64,000 bases of DNA from Sympetrum striolatum. Taxonomy: Eukaryota > Arthropoda > Insecta > Odonata > Libellulidae. The notes under the pieces were generated by a model, which was given only the letters and a program-made list of their open reading frames with translations, was not told the origin of the DNA and ran no database searches. Location of the stretch: contig OX388343.1 of assembly GCA_947579665.1 (NCBI GenBank), forward strand, positions 92,484,254 to 92,548,253. The letters are read 5' to 3'. The translations under genes and the position numbers were made by a program. Positions 61,901 to 64,000 of this stretch are shown in pieces (the first letter of the stretch is position 1; each line of letters starts with the position of its first letter).

Positions 61901-64000
61901 TATTCGATGGCGAATTAGTTGAGAAATGATTTGTTCGTTCCGCGCTTCAAAACTCATATCTCGAAAGGCACATTTCATCTGCTTTATTTTACGTCCCTCG
62001 GCGTTTTCCGATAGCGTCGCGACTGATTGGCGGGCTATTCGTCCATACTTCCATCAGTATGAGAACTCCATATTTTTTTCGGACCGCATTGGAAAAGGCC
62101 GTAATGAAACTTTATTCACCAGGCCTGGAAAACAGTTCGACTGAAATCGACCTATTGATTACCGATGGGTGGTGCAACTGGTCATTACGTCGCTTCGTCA
62201 AACATATCATGATTTTAATCGGTACACATATTTAACTTCCTAATAGAGTTTCAAAAAACTTACAATATACTTCAAACTATGAAATTAAAAATAAAAAAGC
62301 TTAAATACAATTTTATCCGAAGGTATCTTCCATTTCTGTTGATCGCAGTCGTAAATAATTCATCGTGGTAAGCCGTGGTAATCATCGTGGTAAGCCACCA
62401 AGGATTGCTACGTTGACTCGAAGAGATATGGAGACACCGAAAATCTGCGCAAGAAGAGAGTGCATGATGATCAATAACGTAGTTAAGAATACTCATTCTA
62501 TTTCAAAAGTGTGTATTTAAGTCCACGCGAGCTAGGCAGCCAAAAGAGAAATGAGGTAATCTTTCCATCATTGTAAGTAATCATTTTATCCGATTATTTC
62601 TCATTTCCCTTCGAGGGAAACGTTTTGAAGGCATAATCCAGTAAATATACGTTTAAGCAGTGGATTTTCACACTTAGAAAAATGATTAACACCATATTAT
62701 GAGTTATAAGTGGCATCAGCTCTCGACCAAAACTTTTCCTTATTGTGGAAAGACTTAACTTTAACAACCTTCATACCGGCTTCGATTTTCTTAAGGTTAG
62801 TAGAAATATCAAACATTTGTGCTCTTATTTACTTACTACAGATCAAGGGAGTCTGAACTACGACTGATCATAGAATCTCAGAGAATGAGTTTCCGGACCG
62901 CATGTAGTACTCCGTCGTACTTCGAAATTTAAGCACACCTAAAATTGTAAGCTCAATTATATGTAAACTGACCGTAGTCTTTTCATTTCCTGTGATTGAT
63001 TCTGATTAAATTTGCTTTTATACCGGAGTGAATAAGTTTCTGGATTTAGAAGACGAACGAAAATTTCAAATGTGAAATCGCCATCCGGACTCGAGTTGGT
63101 CACCCATGCTTTATATAGGTGTAGTTAATTGAGTTAAATTTCAAGTTATGTTAAATTTAATTACGTAAAATTTGTTAATCACTTCTCAGCTGGATGGAAT
63201 AAACATAGAAGTTCTTGCGAAGGAAACCTGTGGTTGAAATAAATCGTTCAGACAGTATAATTTTACTTTTTCTTTATTACCTACATATTCTTGCAGGGTT
63301 AAGAAGAGAGGATACCAAGTAAAGTCTCTTTACAAAAATGGGAAAAATAAATACCGATACATTCTTTCTATAATAAATCATATACAATATTAAATTCATT
63401 TATACCCGCCCTCCTAAGCCATTTGATACATTTTTTCACATTCAATTTTATCCAAATTTCATGGATTATTTCCATTCACACTCACGGACGCACACTCTCA
63501 CGAACATAAGCTCGTATTTTATAGCGATAGCTTCACAAGCTGCTTTATTCCGAATTTACTAATTTTATTATTTTATTCTCATCTTTCACATCCCAGCATT
63601 GGTCCATACACAGAAAAACATATATCTTACAAAGGACACTAAAATTTCAATCTTGAGTTATCTTCTTCAAATTAATGCGCCGCGGCAATGAGAATAGCCT
63701 ACGCTATAGGTAGCGCTTCTTCACCTTGGCTCTGGTAAAATTATTACAAACGCATGTTGTTAAATGATTACCTTTCTTGAAAAAACAGCTCCGCATTCAT
63801 CGAGTTAGTAGGCAATCAAGATGTGGCGAAAAATAGAACGAAATCACAACTTCAATGGCAGTGAACGATTCGATTTCTTGAGATAAAGGCAGCGAATTTA
63901 AGCTCGGAACATCCTTTCACACAGTAAATGTTTAAAAAAAAGTTTTACATTTGCTCATTCAGTACACTCAAATAGATATACTTTAGAAAACGTACAGGTA
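61901..64000. other. Intergenic, no gene recognised
   Basis: Mixed AT-rich sequence. A 13-bp motif ATCGTGGTAAGCC occurs twice, 23 bases apart (62361 and 62384). No coding exon, RNA gene or element end is visible. Confidence 0.55.

Overview
The window looks like nuclear DNA from an arthropod, most likely an insect outside the Drosophila lineage. The genes have short exons with GT-AG introns. The protein on the minus strand is the insect-length form of dynactin p150/Glued, and the transposons are of animal type (RTE and CR1/Jockey-like LINEs, tRNA-derived SINEs, Tc1/pogo-like TIR elements). The order cannot be fixed from sequence alone. Heparanase, present here, is to my knowledge missing from Drosophila.

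Layout. (1) Positions 1-34,796, minus strand: nearly all of Dctn1 (Glued), reconstructed as 22 coding exons plus one possible cassette exon, about 1,262 codons. Every splice phase agrees. The stop codon lies beyond position 1. The first coding exon has a splice acceptor upstream of the ATG, so a non-coding first exon lies further right. The introns hold two related SINEs, several TIR elements and a 1.4-kb fold-back element with an internal array of pol III B-box-like motifs. (2) 34.8-37.3 kb: the head-to-head interval between Dctn1 and the next gene, containing their promoters. (3) 37,279-41,272, plus strand: a complete 9-exon heparanase-type GH79 gene (555 codons). (4) 41.3-43.7 kb: a tail-to-tail intergenic gap. 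(5) 43,702-45,548, minus strand: a complete 3-exon gene for V-ATPase accessory subunit S1 (Ac45/ATP6AP1, 455 codons). (6) 46.6-50.4 kb: a decayed CR1/Jockey-like LINE on the minus strand, split by a later insertion of an RTE LINE on the plus strand. (7) 50.4-64 kb: no gene recognised. From about 53 kb the DNA becomes visibly richer in CpG, with local peaks at 57.8-58.4 kb and 61.3-61.9 kb, and carries palindromic structures.

The three genes do not form a pathway. Dynactin drives cargo transport on microtubules, Ac45 supports V-ATPase assembly and sorting, and heparanase cleaves heparan sulfate. The CpG-poor gene block beside the CpG-richer right flank is what germline gene-body methylation would leave, but that is inference. 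The most unusual structures are the fold-back element at 26,548-27,940, the tRNA-like hairpin at 34,230-34,341 and the basic micro-exon cluster of Dctn1.
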